A stretch of DNA of 64,000 bases, from contig NZ_JABJVY010000023.1 in the NCBI RefSeq assembly GCF_040750475.1, positions 1-64,000 on the forward strand, read 5' to 3'. The notes under the pieces were generated by a model. The model saw only the letters and a list, made by a program, of their open reading frames with translations. It ran no database searches and was not told the origin of the DNA. Position 1 is the first letter of the stretch. Every line of letters begins with the position of its first letter. The DNA is from Amorphus sp040750475. GTDB lineage: Bacteria; Pseudomonadota; Alphaproteobacteria; Rhizobiales; Amorphaceae. The position numbers and the translations under genes are program-made. Below are positions 1-8,276 of this stretch, piece by piece.

Positions 1-558
1 ACCCCACAGTGGGATCGATGACCAAACACCCATCAGTCGCCTCGCCCTATCCCGAGACAACCTGTTGAGACTCCACACGTAGGCAACGGAGGTTGCCGGC
101 CGCGGCTGGGCGTGCCCTCAATGCCGCCGTCGCCATCATTCGCTGGTGATGGATCGATCCTGATCCCAGGGCACAGCGGTCTTCCAACCGGTCAACGGAA
201 AACGCAGGCTCTATGGGGCTAGCGTCGGGCTACCGCTGTGCGCATTCGGAGCCACGAGCCGAGCCCCTTCGGCACGATGGTTGCGCTTTCGTGCTGGCAC
301 GACAGCAACACATCTTCCCAGCACGACAGCCAGAAAGCACGAAAGAACGCCTCAAGACGTCATCGTTTCACCATGCCGGTAGGGGGCTTTTTCGATGACA
401 GTTTGGACTACCCGAGTTCAGCTTGCAGCTTTGCAGCTACCCACGGCCCCACCTTGTGGGTGAACGAGCTGGCATTTGCAGGCGGACGATGCTGGTCGAT
501 CCGACCAGTGCCTTCACCCGGACGACGAATCCCGCCTCAAGTTCCGCGGGGAAGGCCA

Positions 559-738
559 CGCAGAGTACGGTACGCTCGCTGTCAATCGTGGCCGCGGAAT
601 TCTGCGGCTCTCAGAGGAGGCTGCGCAGACATCCGTACGCTGTCACGCAGACCAGGGTACGCATTCCTGCCTGTCTACGCAGATCAAGGTACGGGGCCGC
701 GCAGATGACGGTACGATCGTTACGCAGAGTCGGGTACG
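559..738 (+). repeat. Six iteron-like CGCAGA-N5-GTACG repeats
   Basis: The motif CGCAGANNNNNGTACG occurs six times in the same orientation, starting at 559, 624, 646, 678, 700 and 723. Start-to-start distances are 65, 22, 32, 22 and 23 bases, close to multiples of the DNA helical repeat, so all copies would face roughly the same side of the helix. The five central bases differ in every copy, which argues against simple duplication and for selection on the two half-motifs. This looks like an array bound by a multimeric DNA-binding protein. Confidence 0.7.
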
Positions 739-783
739 CCTACGGGACGGAACACGTTGCTGACCCTGGCCTCTCGCGGGCCG

Positions 784-850
784 CAGATAGCTAGAACAGA
801 TATCACTTACCTATAAGAAACCAGATAGTTCTCACATATGTGCCAGATAG
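784..850 (+). repeat. CAGATA(G/T) repeats around CACATATGTG palindrome
   Basis: CAGATAG lies at 784-790, 822-828 and 844-850, and CAGATAT at 797-803. The last two copies flank a perfect 10-bp palindrome, CACATATGTG, at 833-842. The segment is AT-rich compared with its surroundings. It lies downstream of the minus-strand gene at 911-1135, so it could serve a leftward gene outside the window or be a recombination or replication site. Confidence 0.45.
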
Positions 851-876
851 CGGGTCTGTTGTGTGAGACATGAAAA

Positions 877-898
877 GGGCCCGCTTGTCAGCGGGCCC
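877..898 (-). terminator. Rho-independent terminator of the excisionase-like gene
   Basis: A perfect 8-bp stem GGGCCCGC/GCGGGCCC with a 6-base loop is followed on the minus strand by TTTTC. It sits 12 bases beyond the stop codon of the minus-strand gene at 911-1135. Confidence 0.8.
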
Positions 899-910
899 CG
901 GTCTGTTGGC

Positions 911-1135
911 TCAGGCGGCGCAGGTGTTGTCTGCAAGCCAAGTCTGAAAGCCATCTATATGGATGTAGAGGCGTCCCCCAACACGAAGGACGGCGCCGGA
1001 TTTGGCAAGCCCGTTGCTATCTCGGTGGAACAGCAGCCACCGCATCTTGCCTTCCATCAGCCAGGGTGCCTCGGTCACAATCTGTTTGACCGTGCGCAGC
1101 TTCGTGTGGTCGACGCGACCATCCCCTTTGTTCAT
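911..1135 (-). CDS. Small HTH/excisionase-like DNA-binding protein
   Basis: A 74-residue protein with the layout of small winged-helix, AlpA/excisionase-like proteins that sit near recombinases: an N-terminal helix ending in EAPWLMEG, the segment MRWLLFHRDSNGLA, then the RVGGRLYIHIDGFQTWL strand-turn-helix in which an Arg-Val-Gly turn precedes a C-terminal recognition helix. Proteins with this pattern are common at the ends of alphaproteobacterial mobile elements, but their roles are mostly untested. A 12-bp palindrome lies about 70 bases upstream and a strong terminator just downstream, so it is a single-gene unit. A directionality factor or a local repressor are both possible. Confidence 0.6.
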   Translation of the reverse strand: MNKGDGRVDHTKLRTVKQIVTEAPWLMEGKMRWLLFHRDSNGLAKSGAVLRVGGRLYIHIDGFQTWLADNTCAA

Positions 1136-1202
1136 CAGTCCCTCATCAGGATTGAGACAGAGAAGGCCGATCGGCCGGCGACGACAGAACGCGACGCCAC
1201 CA

Positions 1203-1214
1203 GACTATATAGTC
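1203..1214 (-). promoter_or_regulatory. Palindrome GACTATATAGTC upstream of the excisionase-like gene
   Basis: A perfect 12-bp palindrome with a TATATA core lies about 68 bases upstream of the start at 1135. It could contain the -10 element and be an operator for the gene's own product. No matching -35 element is obvious. Confidence 0.4.
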
Positions 1215-1293
1215 GAAAGCCTGCCAAAAGTAAAGGTTGTACCCTGGGCATGCCAAGGTGCTCGTCTTGCGACGGTCCTCCCGGGAAACAGCT

Positions 1294-1665
1294 TCAGCTG
1301 TCGATGCGCTTCCGCGGCTTGCTCTTAGCTTTGGTGGACCTGTCGTCTTCTGTCAGGCCGGCCAGCCCGGAAAGCACGACCGAAGGCCGATCCGGAAACC
1401 GGGCAACAAGGTCGAGGGTGCCACCCATGGCACTCACGTAGCTGCGCAGGGTGGACAGGAGAAGGTCGGAGCGCTTCTCCAATCGCGAGACACTGTCCTG
1501 GCCGATGTCCAAAAGCTCCGCCATCCCTTCCTGCGTGAGGTCGTGGGCTTTGCGCAGATCTCGAAGCGTCAGCTCTTTGGCAACGAGCTCCTCCGCCCGC
1601 ACCTCCACCTTCTGCCGACGCTCGGCCGGAAGCCGCTCCATCATGTCGTTCAGCGTGGCCGCCAT
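1294..1665 (-). CDS. XRE-family antitoxin (HigA-like)
   Basis: A 123-residue protein with a helical N-terminal segment (LPAERRQKVEVRAEELVAKELT) followed by a helix-turn-helix of the Cro/CI/XRE type (DLTQEGMAELLDIGQDSVSRLEKR), then SALS-like spacing to a short C-terminal strand region. This is the pattern of antitoxins paired with HigB/Gp49-type RelE-superfamily toxins. Its ATG overlaps the TGA of the upstream toxin frame (TGATG), the usual translational coupling of such pairs. The toxin is reduced to a 3' stub, so this may be an orphan antitoxin. A GTG three bases upstream is an alternative start. Confidence 0.75.
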   Translation of the reverse strand: MAATLNDMMERLPAERRQKVEVRAEELVAKELTLRDLRKAHDLTQEGMAELLDIGQDSVSRLEKRSDLLLSTLRSYVSAMGGTLDLVARFPDRPSVVLSGLAGLTEDDRSTKAKSKPRKRIDS

Positions 1666-1766
1666 CACCGACCTCCCTTCTTAACTAGCCCCGAAAGATG
1701 GTCCGCGAACCGTTCGTCCGCCTTGGCGATAAGCTGACGATAGAAGCGCTTTTCCCTTCCCTTCCG
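1665..1766 (-). pseudogene. 3' remnant of a HigB/Gp49-type toxin gene
   Basis: Read on the minus strand, this frame encodes about 33 residues beginning RKGREKRFYRQLIAKADERF and ending at a TGA that overlaps the antitoxin start. The RFYRQLI-ADERF-HL pattern is the C-terminal end of HigB-type toxins of the Gp49 family. The frame stops at 1800-1802 and no toxin core lies upstream, where the terminator and recombinase begin instead. The 5' two thirds of the toxin were therefore lost, probably when the recombinase module arrived. Confidence 0.6.
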
Positions 1767-1850
1767 CCTTTGGCAAGCGAGTCGTCCAATCGGCAACACT
1801 CAGAGAGCGCACTGGAAACCGTTGGGCGCAGTGGCCCTGCATTGTCCCTG

Positions 1851-1872
1851 AGTGTGCCAAAAGTGTGCCAAA
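1851..1872 (+). repeat. Tandem 11-bp repeat AGTGTGCCAAA x2
   Basis: Two exact head-to-tail copies of AGTGTGCCAAA occupy 1851-1861 and 1862-1872, between the toxin remnant and the recombinase terminator. They mark the junction where the two modules meet, and could be a recombination scar or binding site. Confidence 0.5.
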
Positions 1873-1876
1873 AACG

Positions 1877-1911
1877 CCGAAAGCCCCGTTCGGGGAGAAC
1901 GGGGCTTTCGG
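1877..1911 (-). terminator. Strong terminator of the serine recombinase gene
   Basis: A perfect 15-bp stem (CCGAAAGCCCCGTTC and its complement) with a 5-base loop, followed on the minus strand by CGTTTTTGG. It lies 15 bases past the recombinase stop codon. Confidence 0.9.
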
Positions 1912-1926
1912 AAAATCCCTATCTTT

Positions 1927-3588
1927 TCAGATAGTTAGTTGGTTGCGGGGGCCCGCAGCCGCGTTTGTTAAAGCTTCAGGTCCAGAAGCGCTTTTCTCTT
2001 CGGCAACCAAGCCCAGAATCCCAAGCAACTCGCCGCGTAAGACGGCGGTAAACTCGCCTCTGCCGACGCCCGGCGTGATCACCACCTCGCCGATCAAAGA
2101 GCGAACATCGGCGGCCGCTTCGGCATGCGTTTCAGGACTCGCCAGAGCGTCCGTCAGACGGGCGACCTGCGCACGGTAAAGCTCGGCGATATTCGGATGC
2201 ACGTCAGGCATGTCGGTCGGCGCCTCGGTGAGGCGCGTCATGATCTCTCCTTTCTCCCGTTCCAGCTCTTCCATCCGCGCTTTCATGGAGGGCTGGTACA
2301 TGCCGTCTTCGATCGCCCGCATAATGCCCTGGATCGCACGGTCGATCTTCTCGAGGGCCTGACGGTCGACCTCCCCCTGGGCACGGCGCTCCTGGTTCTG
2401 CCGGTTGGTCTGCTCGACATAGGCGCGCACCGCGCGAGCCACGGCATCGGCCGAAACGAGCTCGTCCTGCAGGCCCGTGAGAGCACGGCGCTCGATTACC
2501 TGTCGGGCCACTGTCCGGTTGTTGTCGCACGTGCTGCGCCGGTAGTGGTTCAGACAGCCATAGCGGTCCCGCGCGATGATCCCGTACTTACCGCCGCAGC
2601 AGCCGCAGGTGAGCAGCCCGGACAACAGGAACGCAGGTCGGCGCAAGGCGTGGATGCGCTTCGCCCGAGCTTCCCGCACGCCGATGGTCGTTGGCTCGAA
2701 CTGCTTCGCAAGCTCGGCCTGCCGTTCTTTCACCGCTCGCCAGAGCGCGTCATCGACGATGCGCAGCTCGGGGACGTCCGTCCTGATCCACTCGGACTCG
2801 GGGTTCGGCCGCGAGACGCGCCGGCCGGTGCTCGGATCCTTGACGTAGCGTTGCCGGTTCCACACGAGTACGCCGGCATAGAGCTCGTTGTTCAGAATGC
2901 CGGTGCCACGGGAGACGTGCCCGCGGATCGTCGTATCGCCCCAGGCGCGGCCAAGCGGACCGGGAACGCCTTCATGGTTCAGGTCGGCCGCGACCGCTCG
3001 CGGGCTCCGCCCGGCCGCGAATTCCCGGAAGATGCGCTGGACGATCCGAGCCTCGGCCTCGTTGATCGCGCGCTCGCCGCGAAGCGGCTCGCCGTCGCTG
3101 TTGGTGCGCTTGACGACGTCATAGCCGTAGCAGAGTCCCCCACCCGCCTTGCCCTTCTCGACGCGCCCCTGGAGACCGCGATGGGTCTTGGCCGCGAGGT
3201 CCTTCAGGAACAGCGCGTTCATCGTGCCTTTCAGGCCGACGTGCAGCTCGGAGATCTCCCCCTCGGCCAGTGTGACGATCTGCACGCCGGTGAAACGCAG
3301 ATGCTTGAACAAGGTCGCGATATCGGCCTGATCTCGGGAGATGCGGTCGAGCGCTTCGGCCAGCACGATGTCGAACTTCCCCTGCCGGGCGTCCTGCAGG
3401 AGCGCCTGAATGCCTGGCCGCAAGATTACGCTGGCGCCCGAGATGGCCGGATCCTGATAGGTATCGACGACGCGCCACTTCTCGCGTGCGGCGTGGGCGC
3501 GGCAAACGCGGAGTTGGTCGTCAATCGAGGCGACACTCTGATTGTCGGAGGAGTAGCGGGCGTAGAGCGCAACCTTGATCATCATCAA
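1927..3588 (-). CDS. Large serine recombinase
   Basis: A 553-residue DNA recombinase. The N-terminal resolvase/invertase catalytic domain (about residues 5-150) has the ALYARYSSDNQS segment with the nucleophilic serine, the DPAISGASVILRPGIQALL loop and EALDRISRD. A recombinase domain follows (GLCYGYDVV, then RIFREFAAGRSPRAVAADLN), then a zinc ribbon with the LTCGCCGGKYG and LNHYRRSTCDNNRT cysteines, and a coiled-coil region near residues 400-460. Enzymes of this class integrate or excise elements between short att sites. It is followed by its own terminator and preceded by a toxin-antitoxin pair 7 bases away. It may be the integrase of a small nested island or a passenger; it is not the tyrosine integrase expected for this ICE family. 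Confidence 0.93.
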   Translation of the reverse strand: MMMIKVALYARYSSDNQSVASIDDQLRVCRAHAAREKWRVVDTYQDPAISGASVILRPGIQALLQDARQGKFDIVLAEALDRISRDQADIATLFKHLRFTGVQIVTLAEGEISELHVGLKGTMNALFLKDLAAKTHRGLQGRVEKGKAGGGLCYGYDVVKRTNSDGEPLRGERAINEAEARIVQRIFREFAAGRSPRAVAADLNHEGVPGPLGRAWGDTTIRGHVSRGTGILNNELYAGVLVWNRQRYVKDPSTGRRVSRPNPESEWIRTDVPELRIVDDALWRAVKERQAELAKQFEPTTIGVREARAKRIHALRRPAFLLSGLLTCGCCGGKYGIIARDRYGCLNHYRRSTCDNNRTVARQVIERRALTGLQDELVSADAVARAVRAYVEQTNRQNQERRAQGEVDRQALEKIDRAIQGIMRAIEDGMYQPSMKARMEELEREKGEIMTRLTEAPTDMPDVHPNIAELYRAQVARLTDALASPETHAEAAADVRSLIGEVVITPGVGRGEFTAVLRGELLGILGLVAEEKSASGPEALTNAAAGPRNQLTI

Positions 3589-3595
3589 TCCCCCT

Positions 3596-4021
3596 TCATC
3601 GGCGGACGCCGCTGCTCCGGCGTTGCTCGCTCAATTCCAGGAACTTCTCCTTCACCTGCCCGAAGAGGCGTGGTGGGATGAAACCGTAACTGAACACGTC
3701 GGGGCGACCGGGTAGCGGAGCGAGGCCGCCGTTCGGCCATTCATCCACGTTGTACTCCGACACGATCACCCAACTCGGCGCATCGTCCATCCCGAGCGCC
3801 TGCTTCACCTTTGCCGGAATCTCGATGCCGACCGTGTCGTCATCCGGCGGCGAGTGCGTGATCGGCAGAATGACCACGAACCGCGGGCGCAGGCTGGAGT
3901 CGCTCGCTGCCACCAAGCAGGCCGGACGCTCCTTTCCCTGATCGCGGCCGGCGGCGGCCTCATGGGACCAGAGATAGTCGTAGCGGATCACCAGACCCGG
4001 TTTCGGCTCCGGGAGGGCCAC
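3596..4021 (-). CDS. PemK/MazF-like growth inhibitor (toxin)
   Basis: A 141-residue protein with the start of the MazF/PemK fold: GLVIRYDYLW followed by GKERPACLV, then FVVILPITHSP, the positions where RNase toxins of this family keep their conserved G-x-x-R-P and strand motifs. The C-terminal part (GFIPPRLFGQVKEKFLEL) is helical, as in PemK-like plasmid-maintenance proteins. The family cleaves mRNA; activity here is inferred. It lies 10 bases after a Phd/YefM-type antitoxin, forming a two-gene module. Confidence 0.75.
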   Translation of the reverse strand: MALPEPKPGLVIRYDYLWSHEAAAGRDQGKERPACLVAASDSSLRPRFVVILPITHSPPDDDTVGIEIPAKVKQALGMDDAPSWVIVSEYNVDEWPNGGLAPLPGRPDVFSYGFIPPRLFGQVKEKFLELSEQRRSSGVRR

Positions 4022-4031
4022 CGGTCCCGCC

Positions 4032-4286
4032 TCACTTCATGAGATCGTCGAGCGGGGCGTGCTCCGGGTCCATCTCGGCCCGGCGCACGGCGTCCACGAC
4101 AACCTCCGATGCCTCCGTCGTCCGGCCGGTCCGGCGCGCCGCCGCGACCAGCCAGTCATAGTGGTCAGCCGACATCAGGACCAACTCCCGCCGGCCATGG
4201 CGCGTGATCTCGACCGGCTCACGCTGGGCCTGATGCTGGTACTCGCCGAACTTGCGCTGAAACTCCATCGCGGTGGTTCGGGCCAT
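4032..4286 (-). CDS. Phd/YefM-type antitoxin
   Basis: An 84-residue protein starting at MARTTAMEFQRKFGEYQHQAQ, with the Phd/YefM pattern: an N-terminal segment that keeps F-x-x-x-F-G-x-Y, EPVEITRHGRRELVLMSADHYDWL as the beta-strand and dimer region, and a charged C-terminal tail that would wrap the toxin. An upstream in-frame start would add ten poorly conserved residues. It precedes the PemK-like toxin by 10 bases. Pairing a Phd-type antitoxin with a PemK-like toxin is a known mix-and-match arrangement. Confidence 0.78.
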   Translation of the reverse strand: MARTTAMEFQRKFGEYQHQAQREPVEITRHGRRELVLMSADHYDWLVAAARRTGRTTEASEVVVDAVRRAEMDPEHAPLDDLMK

Positions 4287-4373
4287 GGCATCCTCAGCAT
4301 GTAACATTCTGATCATCTGAATTCTCCGTACAATACAAGAAATGTCAAGCTCGATCGCTCAAACCCGGCCGTG

Positions 4374-4577
4374 TCACTCATCTCGCGGCTCGTTGTCATT
4401 GACCGGCAGGAGAAGCTTGGCATGCTCTCGTGCCAGATGCCGGCCGATGGCCTCGGCTATGCGGCAGATACGAGGATCGAGGGGTTTGTCACCCGCCCGG
4501 CCGAGGGATTTGTCACCCGCCCGGCCGTTGTCATTGGCAGGCGCCCTAGGCTCCGATTGGCGATCGCTCCTCTTCAT
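4374..4577 (-). CDS. Small hypothetical protein with 8-residue tandem repeat
   Basis: A 67-residue basic protein with PANDN near its start, a duplicated GRAGDKxL octapeptide encoded by a 24-bp tandem repeat, and a conserved-looking helix LDPRICRIAEAIGRHLAREHAK ending in PVNDN. I do not recognise a function; similar short proteins with an AIGRHLAR helix occur on rhizobial mobile elements. The ATG at 4577 is chosen over an upstream GTG at 4631, whose first residues fall inside a leader repeat shared with the traG promoter region. Confidence 0.45.
   Translation of the reverse strand: MKRSDRQSEPRAPANDNGRAGDKSLGRAGDKPLDPRICRIAEAIGRHLAREHAKLLLPVNDNEPRDE
4485..4527 (+). repeat. 24-bp tandem duplication
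   Basis: TTTGTCACCCGCCCGGCCG occurs at 4485-4503 and again at 4509-4527, in register with the reading frame of the small minus-strand gene. Confidence 0.8.
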
Positions 4578-4622
4578 GGCGCATCCCTTCCAAGGGAACC
4601 GATTGACCGGTTCACCCAAGTA

Positions 4623-4667
4623 GGGATTCACCAGAAAGGCAGAATCTAAAATCGCCTTTATGTGCGC
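4623..4667 (-). repeat. Leader repeat, copy A (matches 47254-47298)
   Basis: From GGGATTC onward this segment resembles the region upstream of traG. The core at 4642-4667 matches 47273-47298 at 22 of 26 positions, sharing GAATC, AAAATCGC and TTTAT. Both copies lie about 70 bases upstream of a minus-strand start codon. The shared block probably carries a promoter or operator; an attachment site is the alternative. Confidence 0.45.
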
Positions 4668-4892
4668 CCTCTTGCGCGCTCTTCGGGCGATTACCAGAAG
4701 GGCGGGCTGCAGCGCGGGAGATCACACAGAAGCAGGATGTAGAATGGCTCTATGCCACTGGTTAGATCAGGGGCAGGAAGCCACCGAGGACCAAACTCGC
4801 TGGTAGTGGCCGTTTAGATCACGGGCCCGTAACCCACGATTCTTACGGCACTCGGAGAGCGAGATTCCGCATACATGACTATCAGCATGCAA
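4668..4892. other. Intergenic region, no gene seen
   Basis: No supported gene. It separates the recombinase/toxin-antitoxin module from the end of the helicase-nuclease gene. I searched its minus strand for the missing 5' part of the HigB-type toxin and did not find it. Confidence 0.5.
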
Positions 4893-7800
4893 TCATGAAA
4901 CCTCGAACACCGTACCATGCGTCACAAACACGAGCAGCCCCTTTGTCGATCCCGTCGTCCGCAAATAGCTTTGAATTTGGGCCCGATAATGTTCGACCGC
5001 CGCGGGCTGGCGATCGACATCGCTTTTCCAGTCGATGATCGTTTGAAGTGCGCCATCGTCGCCGAAACTGCTCGCATCGACGATGCCGGCTGTAAGCTGC
5101 TCTACTCCCTCCCCATCTTCAGACGAATAGACCGTAAATTCCGGCGCGAGCCTCGGTCGAAGTTCCGCGATCTCAGGCAACGCCAGAGTCCGCGTGATGC
5201 AATCAGCGATTTCGCCAGGCGACAATCCGTCTTTCGGATCCTCGACAACAGGCTGCCCGAGAGTCCGAATGAGCGTGGCGGCACGTTCGGTGATGGATTC
5301 GGCATCCTCATCCGTCTCGCCAGTCAATACCTCCTCGAACAGCTTGTGAATGATCAGCCCCCGCTCTCGGCCGCCCTGGATGGCTATCGGAAGGCCCCCC
5401 TCAAGCGGCTCTGTATCGTCAGCCGAGACAACAATATCGGGGTCCTCTGTCCGGACGACGGGCGAGGCCGCGTCCTCGTCCCGGCTGGGCGCCAGCCAGA
5501 CGAGATGGCGCTGCCGCTCGGCGATCGCCACGGCCTCGTCCTGGAAGATCACTCGGGTCTGGGGATTGACCGGCGGTGCTTCGGCAGCGCCTGGTTCCGC
5601 CGGAAGATGGGCGAGATCAATCGGTGGCAGATCGGCCAATGACAGGTCGAGCAGCGCCAGCCATGCCGTTCCGACCGGGTCTACATCGAGACGGGGTATG
5701 ACAAGCAGTTCCCGCGCGCGTGTTGCCGCGACATACCACAGCCGTATCCGTTCGCGATCGAGCTCTGCCTTCTCGGCGTCGCGCGCGTCGTCGTACCCGA
5801 CGGGGCGGACGCCGAACACAGGACAATAGAAGCTGTCGTTCTCGCGGTCGATGACGGCGCTCTCCGGCGCCATGACGCGCGTCATGGTGTTGACGGGGAT
5901 GACGATCGGCCATTCAAGCCCCTTGGCCGCATGCATGGTATAGAGCGCGACGGCCTCCTCCTGGGCGTCGGGCCGGCCCTCCACGGCTCGCGATTCATCG
6001 GTCCAGGCTGCAGTCATGGCCACGGCGAATGCGCGCAGGCCGCGCACCGGGTAAGCCCGTGCCAGGTTCAGATACAGGTCCACATTCGCCAAGGCCCGTT
6101 CGGCTTGGCCGCGATGGCGTTGCAGCAGGATCGGACGAACCCGCAGCACATCGACGGCTTGCGAGAGGAGGTCGTGCGGCGTCGTGGAATTCGCGCGGCG
6201 GCGCAGCCCTTGCAACTTCTCGAGAATGTCCCGTGCCAACGGATGCTGAACCGCTTCCGGATCGACGCCCAGATCGAACCTGGGCAAAGCGTCGGGGTCA
6301 TCCTCGGTGCGGGGCAGCGCCCACACGATATCGAGCAGTTCCTCCTCGGTGAGCCCAATCAGCGGCCCACGGAGCAAGGCGCCGAGCGCGAGAGTGTCCC
6401 GCCGGTCGGCGAGCACGCGGGTCAGCGCGATCAGGTCCTGAATCTCCTGGCGGCGGAACAGTCCCTTCCCCGCCTGGGTGGCGACCGGAACACCGAAGCG
6501 CTCAAGCGCTTCTTCGTAGCGCCACAAGTCACTCCCGGTCGGTGCGAGCAAGGCAATGTCACCGGCCCGGCACCTGCGCCTCTCACCCGTTTTGCGGTCG
6601 AGGATGGTTTCGCTGCCGATCAGCCGCGCGCACAGTTCGGCTACGGCCTCGGCCTCACCGTCGCGCCGCTGCTCGGCCGTCGCTTTTCCGTTCTCGTCGG
6701 CGACGGCGACATCGAGCGCCGCGACGCACAGCGCGTCGCCCGGATCGGGATGGAAGGGATCGAGCGCCGTAAATCCCGGTTGGCCATCACTGGACAACGG
6801 CGCTTCGAAGCGCTCATTCACATACGTGAGGATCGACGCGCAGGAACGGAAGTTGGTGGAGATGGATAGGACACTGTCCGCATCCCGGGCCCTGTATGCG
6901 TCGCGGGCCCGAACATAGGTGCTTACGTCGGCGCCGCGGAAACGGTAGATGGCCTGTTTCGGGTCGCCCACCAGGAACAGTACCCCGGGGCGAATCCGGA
7001 ACGCCGTCCAGTCTTCAGTCGGATCACCGTCGGGCGGTTCGCCGCAGAGGCGCCAGAATATCTCCACTTGGAGGGGATCGGTGTCCTGAAACTCGTCGAC
7101 CAGGACATGGGTATAGCGGCCGGCGAGCGCGCCCCGGACGTCGTCATGGCCGCGGAGCAAATCGCGCGCCGCGAAGATCAGATCGTCAAAATCCAGCAAC
7201 GCGGCGGAACGCTTGTAGTCGCGGTAGCGCTGCAAGATGGGCTGCGCCTCGGCGATGGCATCGGCTAGGACCCTGCTCGCAACGTTTTGCAGCATCGCGG
7301 TCCAAGACTCACAGCATGCCTTGTAGTGGCCCTCGGCCGCATCGTTGAGACGGTCGCCGTCAGCCTTTGCCAGTCCGGCGCGCTTGGCCACTGCGCCCCA
7401 TTTCCCTTTCTTTCCTCGATACGAAGAGAAGGCGCCGGCCTTAGTGCAGAGATCGGGGTGCGGACGCGTGACGAGGAACTGCATGAGGCTGGCGGGATCG
7501 TCGGCGGTCAGCGCGAATGCCACCGCCTCAGCCATCTCCGCGAACCGGGCGGCGATCGCGACGGTCTCCTCCTCGACGTCGTCCAGATCCGTCAGGAAGC
7601 GGTTGAACGCGGCCACCTGCTCCTGGAACGCCTGAACGGCGGGAGGCAGTGGAGCGGCCCGCGGGGCCATGGCCGTGCGATGGCGACGCAGATGGCCCAC
7701 GATCATATGGATAAGCGATACGGTCTGAGCGGGATCCTGAAGGACCATCTCGGCGATCAGACCACCTTCGTCACCCGACAGCCGTTCCCGCAACCAACTT

Positions 7801-8276
7801 TCCACGATGTCCACGAACACCAGGTCGGACTGGTCGCGGTCCATGACATCCGCGCCCGGATCGATATCGGCCTCGACCGGATACGGCTTGATCAGGCGCT
7901 GGCAGAATCCATGGATCGTCGAGCAGGTGATGTCGTCGATGGAAGCGGCGGCGGTCGCGAGGTTATCCCGCTGTGCCTCGGACAAACCATTGGGCAAGGC
8001 GACACGGAGCTCCGTCGGAATGTCGCCCGCCATGAGCGCGTCCACGAACTCCCGCACCCGCATCACCAGTTCGCTGGCGGCCAGCTCCGTAAACGTCACC
8101 GCGGCAATGGACCTTGGCGCGATGCCCTCGGCGAGCATCATGGCGATTCGTCCGGCCATGACGGCCGTCTTGCCGGAGCCGGCGCCGGCTTCGACCAGCA
8201 AAGACCGATCGTGTGAGGCGAGCGCGTCCCGGCGCGCCACGTCGTCAGCCAGAGCCTGCTGGGGAGTGTCCATCAT
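4893..8276 (-). CDS. AddA/RecB-like UvrD helicase-nuclease
   Basis: A 1127-residue superfamily 1 helicase with a C-terminal nuclease. Helicase motifs appear in order: GAGSGKT (Walker A, near residue 30), LVDEFQDTDP (motif II), VGDPKQAIYRFRGAD (motif III), TMHAAKGLEWP (motif V) and YVAATRARELL (motif VI). The C-terminal PD-(D/E)XK domain keeps GLIIHKLFEEVL, AGIVDA and IIDWKSD followed by QIQSYL, so its catalytic Asp and Lys are present. This is the AddA/RecB architecture for processing DNA ends. Its ATG overlaps the stop of the AddB-like gene, implying a two-subunit complex. Being the last gene of the Ubl block, on an ICE, it is probably a dedicated defence nuclease rather than the housekeeping enzyme. 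Confidence 0.9.
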   Translation of the reverse strand: MMDTPQQALADDVARRDALASHDRSLLVEAGAGSGKTAVMAGRIAMMLAEGIAPRSIAAVTFTELAASELVMRVREFVDALMAGDIPTELRVALPNGLSEAQRDNLATAAASIDDITCSTIHGFCQRLIKPYPVEADIDPGADVMDRDQSDLVFVDIVESWLRERLSGDEGGLIAEMVLQDPAQTVSLIHMIVGHLRRHRTAMAPRAAPLPPAVQAFQEQVAAFNRFLTDLDDVEEETVAIAARFAEMAEAVAFALTADDPASLMQFLVTRPHPDLCTKAGAFSSYRGKKGKWGAVAKRAGLAKADGDRLNDAAEGHYKACCESWTAMLQNVASRVLADAIAEAQPILQRYRDYKRSAALLDFDDLIFAARDLLRGHDDVRGALAGRYTHVLVDEFQDTDPLQVEIFWRLCGEPPDGDPTEDWTAFRIRPGVLFLVGDPKQAIYRFRGADVSTYVRARDAYRARDADSVLSISTNFRSCASILTYVNERFEAPLSSDGQPGFTALDPFHPDPGDALCVAALDVAVADENGKATAEQRRDGEAEAVAELCARLIGSETILDRKTGERRRCRAGDIALLAPTGSDLWRYEEALERFGVPVATQAGKGLFRRQEIQDLIALTRVLADRRDTLALGALLRGPLIGLTEEELLDIVWALPRTEDDPDALPRFDLGVDPEAVQHPLARDILEKLQGLRRRANSTTPHDLLSQAVDVLRVRPILLQRHRGQAERALANVDLYLNLARAYPVRGLRAFAVAMTAAWTDESRAVEGRPDAQEEAVALYTMHAAKGLEWPIVIPVNTMTRVMAPESAVIDRENDSFYCPVFGVRPVGYDDARDAEKAELDRERIRLWYVAATRARELLVIPRLDVDPVGTAWLALLDLSLADLPPIDLAHLPAEPGAAEAPPVNPQTRVIFQDEAVAIAERQRHLVWLAPSRDEDAASPVVRTEDPDIVVSADDTEPLEGGLPIAIQGGRERGLIIHKLFEEVLTGETDEDAESITERAATLIRTLGQPVVEDPKDGLSPGEIADCITRTLALPEIAELRPRLAPEFTVYSSEDGEGVEQLTAGIVDASSFGDDGALQTIIDWKSDVDRQPAAVEHYRAQIQSYLRTTGSTKGLLVFVTHGTVFEVS

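Larger units (their letters stand above)
1..860. other. Gene-free, repeat-rich left region
   Basis: I see no convincing coding region here: the short open frames have no recognisable product. The stretch holds several families of short repeats. GCACGA occurs at 272-277, 297-302, 321-326 and 337-342, with its reverse complement at 289-294. The CGCAGA-N5-GTACG series at 559-738 and the CAGATA series at 784-850 are listed separately. Such clustering is typical of protein-binding arrays (origin, centromere, recombinase arm sites or operators), but which one cannot be decided from sequence alone. Confidence 0.5.

Noticed and set aside
559..738. CRISPR-like array
   Set aside because: Repeats are only 11 conserved bases with irregular spacing and no unique spacers of constant length; no cas genes.
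2125..3681. 518-residue plus-strand open frame
   Set aside because: It is the antisense of the serine recombinase and has no domain of its own.
4632..4892. Search for the missing 5' part of the HigB-type toxin on the other side of the recombinase module
   Set aside because: No toxin-like codons found on either strand, so a clean insertion into the toxin gene is not supported.
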